Shown: positions 1-6,932, numbered from the stretch's first letter. The stretch: 64,000 nt of DNA from Prochlorococcus sp. AG-449-G23 (GCA_003209585.1 QCQJ01000007.1:1-64000); one strand, 5' to 3'. Numbers and translations are program-made. The notes: generated by a model from the sequence alone, not told the origin.

Positions 1-71
1 ACTTGTTGACGATTTTGAAATTTTGAAGAAAACTAAGTTTTGTAGATTTAATTTCAAAAGGTTTTTTCGAT

Positions 72-326
72 ATGCAAAAGTTAAATTATGACGAAAATTC
101 AAAATCAATAAATCAGAAGAAAGATGAAGTAATAAGTTTCAAATGTGAACTTCAGGAAAATCTTCAAAATGCTATGAAAGTATTTGTTGAGGAACATCCC
201 AACTGGGATCAATACAGGATACTACAAGCGGCTATTGCAGGATTTTTGATGCAAAAAGGCTTTCAAAATAGGGATTTAACAAGACTTTATATTGGGAATA
301 TGTTTTCAATGAATTTTAAAGATTAA
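72..326 (+). CDS. DUF2811 family protein
   Basis: An 84-residue soluble protein. The central part (EEHPNWDQYRILQAAIAGFL) matches the DUF2811 pattern I know from marine cyanobacteria: a hydrophobic helix after a P-x-W-DQYR motif. The N-terminal 20 residues are polar and lysine-rich and look like an extension. No catalytic motif is visible and the function of the family is unknown. It converges on the EVE-domain gene with only 4 bases between the stops. The ATG start is preceded by a T-rich stretch without a clear ribosome binding site. Confidence 0.8.
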   Translation: MQKLNYDENSKSINQKKDEVISFKCELQENLQNAMKVFVEEHPNWDQYRILQAAIAGFLMQKGFQNRDLTRLYIGNMFSMNFKD

Positions 327-330
327 GTTT

Positions 331-795
331 TTAAATCTTTTCTATTAGAATTTTTGCTATATCATTTCGAACAGGTACTATAGATAATCTATTTCCTTTT
401 TTTACAACTAATAATTCATCCTCATTAAATAAAATCTTTAATTGCGGTAAGCTTAAAATTTTATTTGACTTCGATAAGTATTTTACTTTTACACAATCCC
501 ATCTAGGATTTTCAGGTTTCGATTTTGGATCGAAATATTTTGACTCTTTATCAAATTGAGTAGGATCAACAATATTTAGATCTATCACCTCCATAAGTCC
601 AACAATACCTGGAGGTTTACAATTTGAATGATAGAAAAAAATCTTATCTCCCTTATTCATTTTCCTCATGAAATTTCGGGCTTGATAATTTCTTATACCG
701 TCCCATAAAGTGACTCCGTCATTTTTTAAAGTATCTATGCTGTAGGCATCAGGCTCACTCTTCATTAGCCAGTAGCTAGGTTCTTTGACTGTCAT
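331..795 (-). CDS. EVE domain-containing protein
   Basis: A 154-residue protein that is essentially one EVE domain, a PUA-like fold thought to bind modified nucleic-acid bases. Family signatures are visible: 'YWLMKSEPDAYS' at the N-terminus, 'LWDGIRNYQARNFMR' near residue 35, 'GDKIFFYHSN' near 52, and 'PGIVGLMEV' after it. Length is normal for stand-alone bacterial EVE proteins. The start codon and first roughly 15 codons, with the bases upstream, recur as degenerate copies elsewhere in the island (see repeats near 3.6, 6.1 and 9.5 kb), so this locus may be the source or target of a duplication process. The substrate cannot be inferred. Confidence 0.88.
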   Translation of the reverse strand: MTVKEPSYWLMKSEPDAYSIDTLKNDGVTLWDGIRNYQARNFMRKMNKGDKIFFYHSNCKPPGIVGLMEVIDLNIVDPTQFDKESKYFDPKSKPENPRWDCVKVKYLSKSNKILSLPQLKILFNEDELLVVKKGNRLSIVPVRNDIAKILIEKI

Positions 796-1185
796 AGATC
801 TCAGGAAATATGGGTGGTTCGAATAGGGTTCGAATAGGATTAGTGTTCTCTGAACCCTTTTATTAGTTAATTCTCTTTCAATATATCGAATAGTTTTTCG
901 AGAAGAAATATATAGTTACAGATCGCTTGAGAGGTATTTTTATTTATTTATTCTCATTAATCTGTACTTATCAAGAAACTAAGTTATATCAACGTTTCTA
1001 ACGGAATAAATAGGTCATCTATTCGAATTTTTTTAAATCTGATTCGAACCCCCTCTCAGAACTCCTGTAAATACAATAGGGTTCAGCTTGTTAGGGTGCT
1101 AATTGCTTTCCTGAATTAAGAGAAAAAGAGAATTAATGGAATGGTGGCATAACACTTTGATTGACCAAGGATGAATAATTTAACT
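796..1185. other. Intergenic region with TTCGAA direct repeats
   Basis: No gene recognised. Just upstream of the EVE start are two close copies of a 'GGTTCGAATAGG'-like unit (about 821-845), and 'GATTCGAACCCC' occurs near 1040. These resemble T-arm sequences of tRNA genes, but no cloverleaf can be built around them. The region presumably holds the EVE promoter. Confidence 0.4.
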
Positions 1186-1476
1186 TCAGTCGCAATAGAT
1201 TAAACAATTTTGATTAGTTGGATTGTCTTTACATTCTTTGTCCCAGTAGGTTTGAAACTCTACAGGGCATTGCTCAAGTTCTTTTGGGGTTTCATTCAAA
1301 TTTAAACCTGCATAGTTAAATGCCGTTAGATATTTTGGAAGAATATTAAATTGATTGAATAGTTTCATAAGACCTCCTAGATCTATACCTATATTGTCCT
1401 CTAATTGACCTGAAATTAATAGAGTATTTTTACCCGAGTAGAACTGCTTTGTGGTTGTCACGACTATCTTTTCCAA
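1186..1476 (-). CDS. Small protein with C-x8-C-x3-C tail
   Basis: A 96-residue protein of unknown function. Its C-terminus 'YWDKECKDNPTNQNCLIYCD' has three cysteines spaced C-x8-C-x3-C immediately before the stop. The same tail ends two minus-strand genes at 16.8-17.3 kb and, shortened, the plus-strand gene at 1889, so this is a repeated island family. The longer N-terminal part (residues 1-70) has no motif I recognise. An AAGGAG-like site lies 5' of the ATG. No signal peptide or membrane helix is evident, so a cytosolic location is likely. Disulphide or metal binding by the tail is only a guess. Confidence 0.65.
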   Translation of the reverse strand: MEKIVVTTTKQFYSGKNTLLISGQLEDNIGIDLGGLMKLFNQFNILPKYLTAFNYAGLNLNETPKELEQCPVEFQTYWDKECKDNPTNQNCLIYCD

Positions 1477-1507
1477 TTCAAAAGGAGTAGAAATAATTCA
1501 GGAGTCA

Positions 1508-1580
1508 AAAGCACTCACCGACTTTTTAGATAATGAGTGCATAAGACTCGAAAGGGGCAAACACATGCCCCTTTATTTTG
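1508..1580 (+). ncRNA. Candidate small RNA: two hairpins with terminator
   Basis: Two consecutive perfect stems: GCACTCA (1511-1517) with TGAGTGC (1534-1540), then AAGGGGCA (1552-1559) with TGCCCCTT (1566-1573), followed by TATTTTG. The second is a rho-independent terminator shape on the plus strand. No plus-strand gene lies immediately upstream, so a short stand-alone transcript is possible. It could also be a terminator for an unseen transcript. Confidence 0.4.
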
Positions 1581-1888
1581 TTTATTAATTGGTATTAGTA
1601 GTGTTACTAATAGATGTTCTTGGTTCTTAAATACATCACTATCTCTTTATTTATATGAGTGTGTTTTATATCTTGAATTCATCTCTAATAATTTATTGTT
1701 GGCTTCAGTTGTATCCCTGGAACTGCCTCATGACAACCATGTATTAATCCTAGGACTTGCAATTTAATAACAGTCTTAAAATTTGGTCCTCTACCCGTAC
1801 TTTATTCTTCCTTAAACCGTACATGGTGATACTCATAAATGATATGTGTTAGTAGTTAGAACAATTGTGTAGTAAGTAGGAGGAAATC

Positions 1889-2029
1889 ATGAATAAAAGA
1901 GTTCCTTATACAATCATTCCTAAATACTTAAAAACTATTAATGATTTAGATAATGGATCTAATATTAAAATTGTATATTGGAAACTGAAGTGTGAAGAAA
2001 ACCCTTCATATCGCGGCTGCGAAATTTAA
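1889..2029 (+). CDS. Micro-protein, shortened C-x8-C family member
   Basis: A 46-codon ORF missing from the ORF track. It has a strong ribosome binding site (TAGGAGGAAATC) directly before the ATG. The C-terminus 'YWKLKCEENPSYRGCEI' matches the C-x8-C part of the tail seen at 1186-1476 and 16.8-17.3 kb but stops before the third cysteine. It is basic and has no membrane segment. It is either a diverged family member or one truncated by a late stop. Function unknown. Confidence 0.55.
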   Translation: MNKRVPYTIIPKYLKTINDLDNGSNIKIVYWKLKCEENPSYRGCEI

Positions 2030-2083
2030 TTGCTGAAACTGTAGATATATAAATATATTCAATCTTAACTTTGCTTAATCTGC

Positions 2084-2251
2084 TTATAAAAAGTTTAAAG
2101 GATAATCGACATTAGCTGGTTCCAAGTGTTTAGCATAACAAGCGGTAGTACAGTCTACCCCCTCACTATTGATACTGCATGAAGTAATGCATTCGAAGAA
2201 ACTTTCCAAAGCATCTGAATTTTTGATGTTTGATAAATTGTCTTTTTTCAT
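2084..2251 (-). CDS. Twin-CX3C micro-protein
   Basis: The track starts this ORF at 2284, but the internal ATG at 2251 (MKKDNLSNIK) is the more likely start; the 11 extra residues look like untranslated leader. The 55-residue product has a twin CX3C pattern: C-ITS-C, 8 residues, C-TTA-C (within 'FFECITSCSINSEGVDCTTA'). Two CX3C pairs on helices are the signature of small disulphide-linked helical hairpins such as CHCH and small-Tim proteins; homology to those is not claimed. Relatives sit at 14196-14360 and 31836-31994. No signal peptide is apparent. Function unknown. Confidence 0.6.
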   Translation of the reverse strand: MKKDNLSNIKNSDALESFFECITSCSINSEGVDCTTACYAKHLEPANVDYPLNFL

Positions 2252-2884
2252 AATTAATTCTCCAATCTGCAGAACATCTAGCAACTTTTTCCTAATAAAG
2301 TCAAATTTTAGGTAAAGTACCTAATCTAAAGGTTTTTAAATTTGGCACTTGCTATCTATATTGTTCTTGTTGGAGATGAATCTTAATTACTTTGAAATTA
2401 TTTGCACCCATAGACCAACGCTTTGCTTAGGTTGTAATGGATGCTTTTTAATATTGGCAAAATAGAAATAAATACGAGAAGTTTGTGTTGATGTAAACCC
2501 AATAAAAAAAGAGATTGAATCCTGCCTTTAGAAAACAATCTCTTTCACTTAGTTATGTGTCGGAATAAATTAACAACGCACCTAAATCATTGATCCTTGT
2601 TGTTAATCTTGTTGGCTGCTTAAACCAATCTAATGAACTTCTCTGGTGGACTATCGATCATTTCTAATCCCTCCGTTTGAATAATAGGAAGCTAGTACGG
2701 ATAAATTTTTTTGTATATGCGTAGATATGCTGATTTATGTGAAACTTAGTATTTAAAATAAATTCTTATTTTTAGTTTCGAAGTTAATTAAAATAATTGC
2801 TTGATATTTTTTTAGGTATTCATACGCTTGATTTTTAGATATCAAACGTACTAAATAATACTCAAATCAAAGGAGGTTAATCAA
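2252..2884. other. Intergenic region with one strong hairpin
   Basis: No convincing gene. A 10-bp perfect stem, AAAGAGATTG (2508-2517) with CAATCTCTTT (2536-2545), has A-rich and T-containing flanks and could terminate transcription in either direction. On the minus strand a good ribosome binding site (GGAGGGATTAG) near 2670 precedes an ORF of only 13 codons (MIDSPPEKFIRLV), possibly the remnant of a small gene. Confidence 0.4.
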
Positions 2885-3046
2885 ATGACCAACTTAGGAT
2901 TAGAGCTACTCATATTGACTGTCTTACTTATTTATTTTGGAGTTTTCATGACTCAAAGTATTTATAGAAAATATGAAAAAGCCTATCTGCGCAAAACAAT
3001 TTTTTGCAGCAAATCACAAAGCGACCCCTATTGCATTGCTGAATAA
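2885..3046 (+). CDS. MTNLG-family small membrane protein
   Basis: A 53-residue protein, absent from the ORF track, with a textbook AGGAGG ribosome binding site 8 bases before the ATG. Residues 4-22 form one membrane helix; the rest is a basic tail ending 'CSKSQSDPYCIAE'. The start MTNLG-[LI]-E is shared with the minus-strand gene at 16961-17062 and a decayed copy at 14438-14488. It leads a run of three same-strand small genes (2885, 3086, 3281) with short gaps, probably one operon. Function unknown. Confidence 0.6.
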   Translation: MTNLGLELLILTVLLIYFGVFMTQSIYRKYEKAYLRKTIFCSKSQSDPYCIAE

Positions 3047-3085
3047 TAGGGTTTAAAAATTTTCAAAAAACAAAGGAGGTTAATG

Positions 3086-3268
3086 ATGTCTTGCGGAAAT
3101 CCTTATAAACATAATATTCAAAATACAATACATTTTTTTCTAGATACATTTACAGGTCGGAATTCAAACTCGAGAGCTTTGACTGATGATCAAATGGAAT
3201 GTATGCAATTTGGCATCTGTTCTTTTATTCCAAAAAAATTAGAAGAAATTCCTTATTTTCATTATTAA
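3086..3268 (+). CDS. DDQMECMQFG-family small protein
   Basis: A 60-residue soluble protein. The track uses the ATG at 3083, but the next ATG (3086) is better spaced from GGAGG (6 bases instead of 3) and matches the start of the paralogue. The core 'LTDDQMECMQFGICSF' is shared with the frameshifted paralogue at 13715-13902. Cysteines are at the N-terminus (MSCGNP) and in the core. It follows the MTNLG gene by about 40 bases and precedes another small gene, so co-transcription is likely. No known domain. Confidence 0.6.
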   Translation: MSCGNPYKHNIQNTIHFFLDTFTGRNSNSRALTDDQMECMQFGICSFIPKKLEEIPYFHY

Positions 3269-3280
3269 TTAGGAGAAAAA

Positions 3281-3454
3281 ATGAAGATTAAAAAACCCCT
3301 CACTCTACCCCAGAAGTACTTTAATGAATTTCAAAACTACTTTCATAATGCTGATGAGAAATTAGTTTCTTATAGTTACATCCCTGAGTATCCTAATAAA
3401 ACTACTTCAAAAAAAAACAAAAACTTTTTTAAAAATCATTTAAATATTGACTGA
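3281..3454 (+). CDS. Hypothetical 57-residue basic protein
   Basis: ORF read by hand, with TTAGGAGAAAAA just before the ATG. The product starts MKIKKPLTLPQKYFNEF and is rich in Asn, Lys and aromatic residues, with no membrane helix. Only 12 bases separate it from the preceding stop, which supports an operon with 2885 and 3086. No family recognised. Confidence 0.5.
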   Translation: MKIKKPLTLPQKYFNEFQNYFHNADEKLVSYSYIPEYPNKTTSKKNKNFFKNHLNID

Positions 3455-3527
3455 TAATAATCAATTCGTAAAAACAGGATATCAATCAGAAAAAATGATT
3501 AAGGGATTCGGATAATTTTTAAAAGTT

Positions 3528-3750
3528 TAAAAGTTTGGGTAAAGTTTGGGTAAAGAATCGCAAATCCTTGTGATCCCAACTGATATCAGACTGGCTCACT
3601 TTTCATTAGCCAGTAGCTAGGTTCCTGTTGTGGCATGGGATCTCGGCGAAATTATGTAGTTCGAATGAAGTTAGAATAACTCGTTCAGATATAAATTCAT
3701 TATCCATTAAAGTTCCTATTTAGGAAAGTAATGGGTGGCATGGGGTTATC
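3528..3750. repeat. Dispersed island repeat, copy 1 (EVE 5'-end remnant)
   Basis: Contains a tandem 'AGTTTGGGTAA' pair, then 'AATCCTTGTGATCCCA', then a near-exact copy of the EVE gene 5' end: on the minus strand it would encode 'EPSYWLMKSEP' before running into a stop. Further along, 'ATAAATTCATTATCCAT' and 'TTTAGGAAAG' are shared with copy 2. No open gene remains. Related copies lie at 6003-6246 and 9376-9575. Confidence 0.7.
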
Positions 3751-3833
3751 TCCGTGCCGCGCGTATATGTAAAACCCAAGAGAAATTTATAATTTTTTTG
3801 AATTTATAGCAGTGCAAGTTGTAAGCGTTTCAT

Positions 3834-4217
3834 TTATTCCCACGTGGTCATATCAGTAGTGCCTTGAGATCTTTGCATCCAAGAATACTTCCAAGTACCA
3901 TTTACATTTTTAAAAATGCAAGTATAAGTTGAAAGATCTTTATTTTGATTTCCTTTATAACTGAAGATTTCATTTAAAGTAAAAACTGCGTAAGCTATCT
4001 CACCGTAAATTTCAATTTTGTGGGTTTTGATTAGTTCTGATGATTCTGCAACTAAGTCTTTACTATCAAACATTCCCACTAATCCCTTAGCAGATATTGG
4101 ATTTCCACTTGGTCTTACAGCTAAAAAATCCTCAGTTACATTTGGTATTAGAAAAGAAGAATCTTCACTGGTTGCATAACCATTAATTAAATCTTCTATG
4201 GCTTTAGTATTTGACAT
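3834..4217 (-). CDS. NTF2-like (SnoaL/DUF4440-type) protein
   Basis: A 127-residue protein with the size and pattern of a single NTF2-like fold: an N-terminal helix (residues 4-14), 'FLAVRPSGNPISAKG' near 30-45, and a C-terminal strand 'VNGTWKYSWMQRSQG'. NTF2-like proteins are small cone-shaped domains used as enzymes or ligand binders. A clear paralogue is at 20778-21164, sharing 'RPSGNPI-AKG' and 'WMQRS-G'. The start is the ATG at 4217, preceded by a terminator-like hairpin and the recurrent TGACAGTCGAT element. Specific function unknown. Confidence 0.75.
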   Translation of the reverse strand: MSNTKAIEDLINGYATSEDSSFLIPNVTEDFLAVRPSGNPISAKGLVGMFDSKDLVAESSELIKTHKIEIYGEIAYAVFTLNEIFSYKGNQNKDLSTYTCIFKNVNGTWKYSWMQRSQGTTDMTTWE

Positions 4218-4220
4218 TAA

Positions 4221-4262
4221 AAAAGGAGCTAATTGCCCCTTATTTTATATCGACTATCAATC
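4221..4262 (-). promoter_or_regulatory. Recurrent upstream element plus hairpin
   Basis: Read on the minus strand: 'GATTGATAGTCGATATAAAAT' followed by an imperfect GGGGC/GCTCC stem and a T-run that ends at the ATG of the NTF2-like gene. The same layout occurs upstream of five other minus-strand island genes. The AT-rich end could be a -10 box; a leader with an attenuator-like hairpin is an alternative. Confidence 0.45.
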
Positions 4263-4264
4263 AA

Positions 4265-4384
4265 TTAGTAATTAATTAATTTTCTTTTTCCATCTCTAGT
4301 TTCTACTTTATTTATTCTTAAACCTACAAAAGCAGCCCAAATAACTGCAAATAAAATTGGTAAAAAAATGATTGCAAGTTTCAT
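4265..4384 (-). CDS. Small single-helix membrane protein
   Basis: A 39-residue ORF not in the track. Residues 2-21 are a membrane helix (AIIFLPILFAVIWAAFV), followed by a basic and charged tail. Its stop touches the upstream element of the NTF2-like gene, so both could be read from one minus-strand transcript. No family name known. Confidence rests on composition and context. Confidence 0.45.
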   Translation of the reverse strand: MKLAIIFLPILFAVIWAAFVGLRINKVETRDGKRKLINY

Positions 4385-4615
4385 CATTGTTTTAATTTTG
4401 TTATTTGCTCAAAAGAATAACCTTTAAATAAATAGGAAAAAATAGGTACTTTATCTAATTAAGCAGCATCATATTCTTTATCATCTTCAAGACCTAAACC
4501 TTTAAAAATTTTCTGCGCAGATACGTAATAAAATACATTTATGTAGCATTAACGTATAGTTTTAATGCAAATATAAGCATAAACGCCCAATTTCTTTACA
4601 TAAATTAATATTAGT

Positions 4616-4633
4616 GTTACATTAGTTTACATA
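4616..4633 (+). promoter_or_regulatory. HLR1-like site before hli operon
   Basis: GTTACATT-AG-TTTACATA fits the HLR1 consensus (two (G/T)TTACA(T/A)(T/A) half-sites separated by 2 bases) without a mismatch. It sits 17 bases before the hli start codon. HLR1 is the known binding site of RpaB, the partner of NblS, in cyanobacterial high-light genes. Confidence 0.75.
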
Positions 4634-4650
4634 AATTACTTTTTATAAAA

Positions 4651-4758
4651 ATGACCCCTGAAGCAGAAAGATTTAACGGTTGGGCAGCAATGCTCGGTTT
4701 CGTTGCAGCTGTTGGCGCATACGTAACAACTGGTCAAATTATTCCTGGTTGGTTCTAA
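4651..4758 (+). CDS. hli: High-light-inducible protein
   Basis: A 35-residue Hli protein (one-helix light-harvesting-like). It has the ExxNxxxAM chlorophyll-binding pattern (AERFNGWAAMLGF) and the family ending 'TTGQIIPGWF'. Hli proteins sit in the thylakoid membrane, bind chlorophyll and carotenoid, and protect photosystems under excess light. The track merges this region into a longer frame-shifted ORF; the true gene starts at the ATG at 4651. The predicted protein is identical to that of 27914-28021. The stop overlaps the next hli start (TAATG), so translation is probably coupled. Confidence 0.93.
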   Translation: MTPEAERFNGWAAMLGFVAAVGAYVTTGQIIPGWF

Positions 4759-4892
4759 TGACAAACACAAAAACAGTTGAGAAGGAAAAGGTTATAGCTG
4801 AGAAGCTTAACGGCAGATTTGCAATGATGGGCTTTATTGCTCTTGTTGGTGCTTATCTAACAACAGGTCAAATTATTCCTGGCTTTGTGTAA
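4758..4892 (+). CDS. hli: High-light-inducible protein
   Basis: A 44-residue Hli protein: an N-terminal polar stretch, then 'AEKLNGRFAMMGFIALVGAY' with the ExxNxR chlorophyll-binding motif, ending 'TTGQIIPGFV'. The track start at 4680 is in the upstream gene; the ATG at 4758 overlaps the previous stop. It is paired with the preceding 35-residue Hli in the same order as the minus-strand pair at 27774-28021. The two Hli products may form a heterodimer, since each supplies only one helix (inference). Confidence 0.93.
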   Translation: MTNTKTVEKEKVIAEKLNGRFAMMGFIALVGAYLTTGQIIPGFV

Positions 4893-5074
4893 TGCTTGAG
4901 GCAGGAATTAACACTTGGATTAACACTATACTTTTTCCTTTTATGCCAGTCATAACAGTATTTATTGTTAGTGCATTAATGTTGAGTGATTTGCCATGGA
5001 ATGATGATGATGACGATGATGATGGTGGTGGATTAATCTCCCCGATGTATAACTACGTTCCCCAAGGAGCTTAG
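4892..5074 (+). CDS. Membrane protein with Asp-rich GG tail
   Basis: A 60-residue protein overlapping the hli stop by TAATG. Residues 10-32 form a membrane helix, followed by 'NDDDDDDDGGGLI' and a short tail. The Asp run with GG-x-L-I is shared with 35811-35993 and 37129-37263. Location inside an hli operon suggests a thylakoid role under light stress, but no function is known. The acidic run could bind cations or place a charged patch at the membrane surface. Confidence 0.75.
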   Translation: MLEAGINTWINTILFPFMPVITVFIVSALMLSDLPWNDDDDDDDGGGLISPMYNYVPQGA

Positions 5075-5089
5075 AGGATATACATCAAA

Positions 5090-5203
5090 ATGATTTTCAT
5101 CTCATCTTTATTTAACTCAGTCCCTTCCAGTGCTAAAGACCTTTTAGAGTTTGGTTTCTTTCTTACTGTGGGTATTACAGCAGGAAAAGTAGGACTTTTA
5201 TGA
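5090..5203 (+). CDS. Small hli-operon membrane protein
   Basis: A 37-residue ORF read by hand: 'KDLLEFGFFLTVGITAGKVGL' includes one short membrane segment. It lies 15 bases after the Asp-tail gene, and its stop overlaps the next start (ATGA). Position and coupling support a real operon member. Function unknown. Confidence 0.55.
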   Translation: MIFISSLFNSVPSSAKDLLEFGFFLTVGITAGKVGLL

Positions 5204-5286
5204 AAACATTTCTAATTGCCATATCACTATTTGGCATTGCAATAATAATTACTGCGATATCACCAAGTATTGCTTACGCACAATAA
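5200..5286 (+). CDS. Very small membrane or exported peptide
   Basis: A 28-residue ORF whose ATG overlaps the previous stop (ATGA). It is almost entirely one hydrophobic helix after MKTF and ends 'SPSIAYAQ', which looks like a signal peptide with an AYA-type cleavage site but nothing after it. It could be a one-helix thylakoid peptide or the remnant of a secreted protein. Reality inferred from coupling. Confidence 0.4.
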   Translation: MKTFLIAISLFGIAIIITAISPSIAYAQ

Positions 5287-5322
5287 AAATTTTAATCACT
5301 CTTATTAACGAACAATTAAAAA

Positions 5323-5451
5323 ATGGAAAACTCAAAACCAACTTATTGGCAAAATGCCGAGAGAACCAATGGAAGAATGGCAATGATGGGTTTATTCGCA
5401 TTGGTTGTAAACTACGGTCTTTTTGGCTGGATCATCCCAGGTATTTTTTAA
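5323..5451 (+). CDS. hli: High-light-inducible protein, divergent
   Basis: A 42-residue protein with the Hli core 'AERTNGRMAMMGLFALVVNY' and ending 'GWIIPGIF'. The ExxNxR chlorophyll-binding motif is intact. The second half (NYGLFGW) differs from the TTGQIIPG type of the other Hli proteins here, so this is a different Hli subtype. It is fourth or fifth in the operon that starts at 4651, with a 36-base gap before it. Not listed in the track. Confidence 0.85.
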   Translation: MENSKPTYWQNAERTNGRMAMMGLFALVVNYGLFGWIIPGIF

Positions 5452-5452
5452 A

Positions 5453-5542
5453 ATGAATATTGACATTTTCTTAATCTCCTTCTTTACATATCTATTAGTG
5501 CCAGTGGTAATGATAGCTAAAGGAAAAAAAGCAACTAATTAA
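5453..5542 (+). CDS. Small hli-linked membrane protein
   Basis: A 29-residue ORF one base after the hli stop. One membrane helix (FLISFFTYLLVPVVMIA) precedes a basic tail GKKATN. The pattern MNI-x-x-F plus 'VP-x-M-I-x-KG' resembles the protein at 23876-24019. Likely co-translated with the hli gene. Function unknown. Confidence 0.5.
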   Translation: MNIDIFLISFFTYLLVPVVMIAKGKKATN

Positions 5543-5546
5543 AAAA

Positions 5547-5726
5547 ATGAATTTAGGTATTCTTTTTCTTCTAGTTAATGCAACTGGATCAATAACTTTA
5601 TCCGAATTGGATTGGATTGCAAATCATCAATCAGAATTTTCAAGGTTAGATATGGCACTAGTTTTAAAAATTGGTCGCCTTATGGATGAAGGGATAATAG
5701 AGCTTGATTGTAAATTGCCAGTATAA
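5547..5726 (+). CDS. Hypothetical hli-operon protein
   Basis: A 59-residue protein starting four bases after the previous stop. After a short hydrophobic N-terminus the rest is helical and polar ('LSELDWIANHQSEFSRLDMA', 'IGRLMDEGIIELDCKLP'), which looks like a small winged-helix or helical domain, but no family can be named. It is the last gene before the terminator at 5752, so it closes the operon. Confidence 0.6.
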   Translation: MNLGILFLLVNATGSITLSELDWIANHQSEFSRLDMALVLKIGRLMDEGIIELDCKLPV

Positions 5727-5751
5727 ATATTTAAAATTAAATCGTCATGAG

Positions 5752-5787
5752 AGCTTGCTTTTATGGATACAAGCGAGCTTTTTTTGT
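5752..5787 (+). terminator. Rho-independent terminator of hli operon
   Basis: AGCTTGCTT pairs with AAGCGAGCT (nine pairs, one G-U), 10-base loop, then seven T. It lies 25 bases after the last operon gene. Confidence 0.8.
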
Positions 5788-5863
5788 TTTCTATCTGTGA
5801 TGAGTGTGTTCATTAAAAAAGTTAGAACGTTAATTATTAGCTATTAATAAATAAAGGATATTA

Positions 5864-6025
5864 ATGAACCTAAAAATCAATATAAATTTTTTAGAAAAAT
5901 ATTTAGCTTATTTAATAAATGATATTGAATATAAGCGGATTACAAAAAATTTAAAAGAATATGATTTAATGGCGGACGTTGACGATCAAAGATTTCATCA
6001 TTTTAGATCGACTGTCAATCGCTAA
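5864..6025 (+). CDS. Hypothetical 53-residue protein
   Basis: ORF with AAAGGATATTA before the ATG. The product is 'MNLKINI..FLEKYLAYLIND' then charged residues, ending 'FRSTVNR'. The last seven codons overlap the AGATCGACTGTCAATC repeat, so the C-terminus may come from insertion of repeat copy 2. No family recognised; could be spurious. Confidence 0.4.
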   Translation: MNLKININFLEKYLAYLINDIEYKRITKNLKEYDLMADVDDQRFHHFRSTVNR

Positions 6026-6246
6026 AAGTTTGAATAAAGTTTGAATAAAAAATTACGATTCCTTGAGATCCCATTAATAGCTAGTCGGATGTACTTTTCA
6101 TTAGCCAAAACTTTTCTGCATTCATATCAAGGGATCTCGGCGATTTTTAAGGCTTGGAGGACGTGTTATCAAAACTTTTTTGGGTATAAATTTATTATCC
6201 ATCAAAGTTCCCATTTAGGAATGAGATGGGTGGTATGGGTTAATTA
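6003..6246. repeat. Dispersed island repeat, copy 2
   Basis: Starts with AGATCGACTGTCAATC (6005-6020), then a tandem pair of 'AGTTTGAATAA', 'CCTTGAGATCCCA', 'CTAGTCGGATG', an EVE-start-like 'ACTTTTCATTAGCCA', 'GATCTCGGCGA', 'TTTTTGGGTATAAAT', 'CATTTAGGAATGAGATGGGT'. Shares most blocks with copies 1 and 3. The 68-codon ORF in the track here is a by-product of the repeat. Confidence 0.75.
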
Positions 6247-6341
6247 ATTCTTTAAATAAAATTGTTTTTATAACTTATTTGCGTATAAAAATTTCTTGAT
6301 AAATCAAAAAAACATGAAATAATTCTGTTTTATTGAGTCTT

Positions 6342-6458
6342 ATGGCACTAATCCCTTTTAAATCAACTGAAAAACAAGGTAAAGCTAATAGTAAAAGTAT
6401 TCTTAGCCTTGCTCTATTGATGTTCTCATTGGTAGCTTGGATGTGCTTATTCAGGTAA
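6342..6458 (+). CDS. Small single-helix membrane protein
   Basis: A 38-residue ORF, MALIPFKSTEKQGKANSKS followed by a C-terminal helix ending 'AWMCLFR'. The arrangement (polar N-terminus, one helix at the end) and the gene right after it suggest a two-gene unit with 6466. Not in the track. Function unknown. Confidence 0.5.
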   Translation: MALIPFKSTEKQGKANSKSILSLALLMFSLVAWMCLFR

Positions 6459-6465
6459 AAAAATT

Positions 6466-6600
6466 ATGACTAAAAAAGAAGGAAAAGAATTAGCTACGGT
6501 AAAGGTTTATCTTAATACTGGAATTATTGCAGGATTAATTGGGGTAGGTTTTATCGCTTCAACTTTAGTTTTTGGAGTATTACTTCTGGTTTTAAAATAA
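6466..6600 (+). CDS. Small single-helix membrane protein
   Basis: A 44-residue ORF seven bases after 6458. Residues 18-43 are a Gly-rich membrane helix (GIIAGLIGVGFIASTL). Its 3' two thirds overlap the end of the minus-strand gene 6507-6932; both cannot be strongly constrained over the whole overlap. This one has a natural membrane-protein composition, so I prefer it where they conflict. Confidence 0.5.
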   Translation: MTKKEGKELATVKVYLNTGIIAGLIGVGFIASTLVFGVLLLVLK

Positions 6601-6932
6601 TTGTTTAAAAAAGATTTAAATTCTTTTTCATTAGATTTCGAGAAATCATATGAACAGATTGATTTAACATCAGATTTGAAAATTTCTAAAAATTTATTCT
6701 CGTCTTTTATGTAATTATCAGGAATAGATGAGAAGAAATATTCGTATTTTAAGGTTGATTCTTTATCAAGACCTTTAAAAAGATTTTTTTCTAAAGAATC
6801 ACAATATTTTTCGGCTAAATGATTATTGGCTATTTTTTCCTCAGTATATATTTCTCCAAATATAGGCAGAGCATTTATAAGATTAATTTTTATGGTAAAT
6901 CCAATTAAAAATGAAATTAGAACAAATTTCAC
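6507..6932 (-). CDS. Hypothetical exported protein
   Basis: A 141-residue protein with an N-terminal signal-like helix (MKFVLISFLIGFTIK..NALP) and a polar helical body containing 'KYCDSLEKN'; the Y-C-x-S-L-E-K motif also occurs in the exported protein at 22257-22733, hinting at a shared family. The start is GTG at 6932, overlapping the stop of the upstream gene (GTGA), so translation is coupled. The last 30 residues are antisense to the 6466-6600 gene and look like run-through rather than a conserved end. Confidence 0.55.
   Translation of the reverse strand: MKFVLISFLIGFTIKINLINALPIFGEIYTEEKIANNHLAEKYCDSLEKNLFKGLDKESTLKYEYFFSSIPDNYIKDENKFLEIFKSDVKSICSYDFSKSNEKEFKSFLNNYFKTRSNTPKTKVEAIKPTPINPAIIPVLR

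Noticed and set aside
820-1060. tRNA-like TTCGAA sequences upstream of the EVE gene
   Set aside because: No acceptor stem, anticodon arm or D arm can be formed around them; they are direct repeats, not a tRNA.
1537-1767. 76-codon plus-strand ORF in the track
   Set aside because: It starts inside the hairpin-terminator region, has no ribosome binding site, and its composition (many Cys, His and Leu without domain pattern) looks like chance.
4480-4550. Minus-strand frame ending 'KIFKGLGLEDDKEYDAA'
   Set aside because: It reads like the C-terminus of a protein, but there is no start codon between it and an in-frame stop; too short to call even as a pseudogene with confidence.
6041-6247. 68-codon plus-strand ORF in the track
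   Set aside because: It lies wholly inside dispersed repeat copy 2; the equivalent frame is not open in copies 1 and 3.
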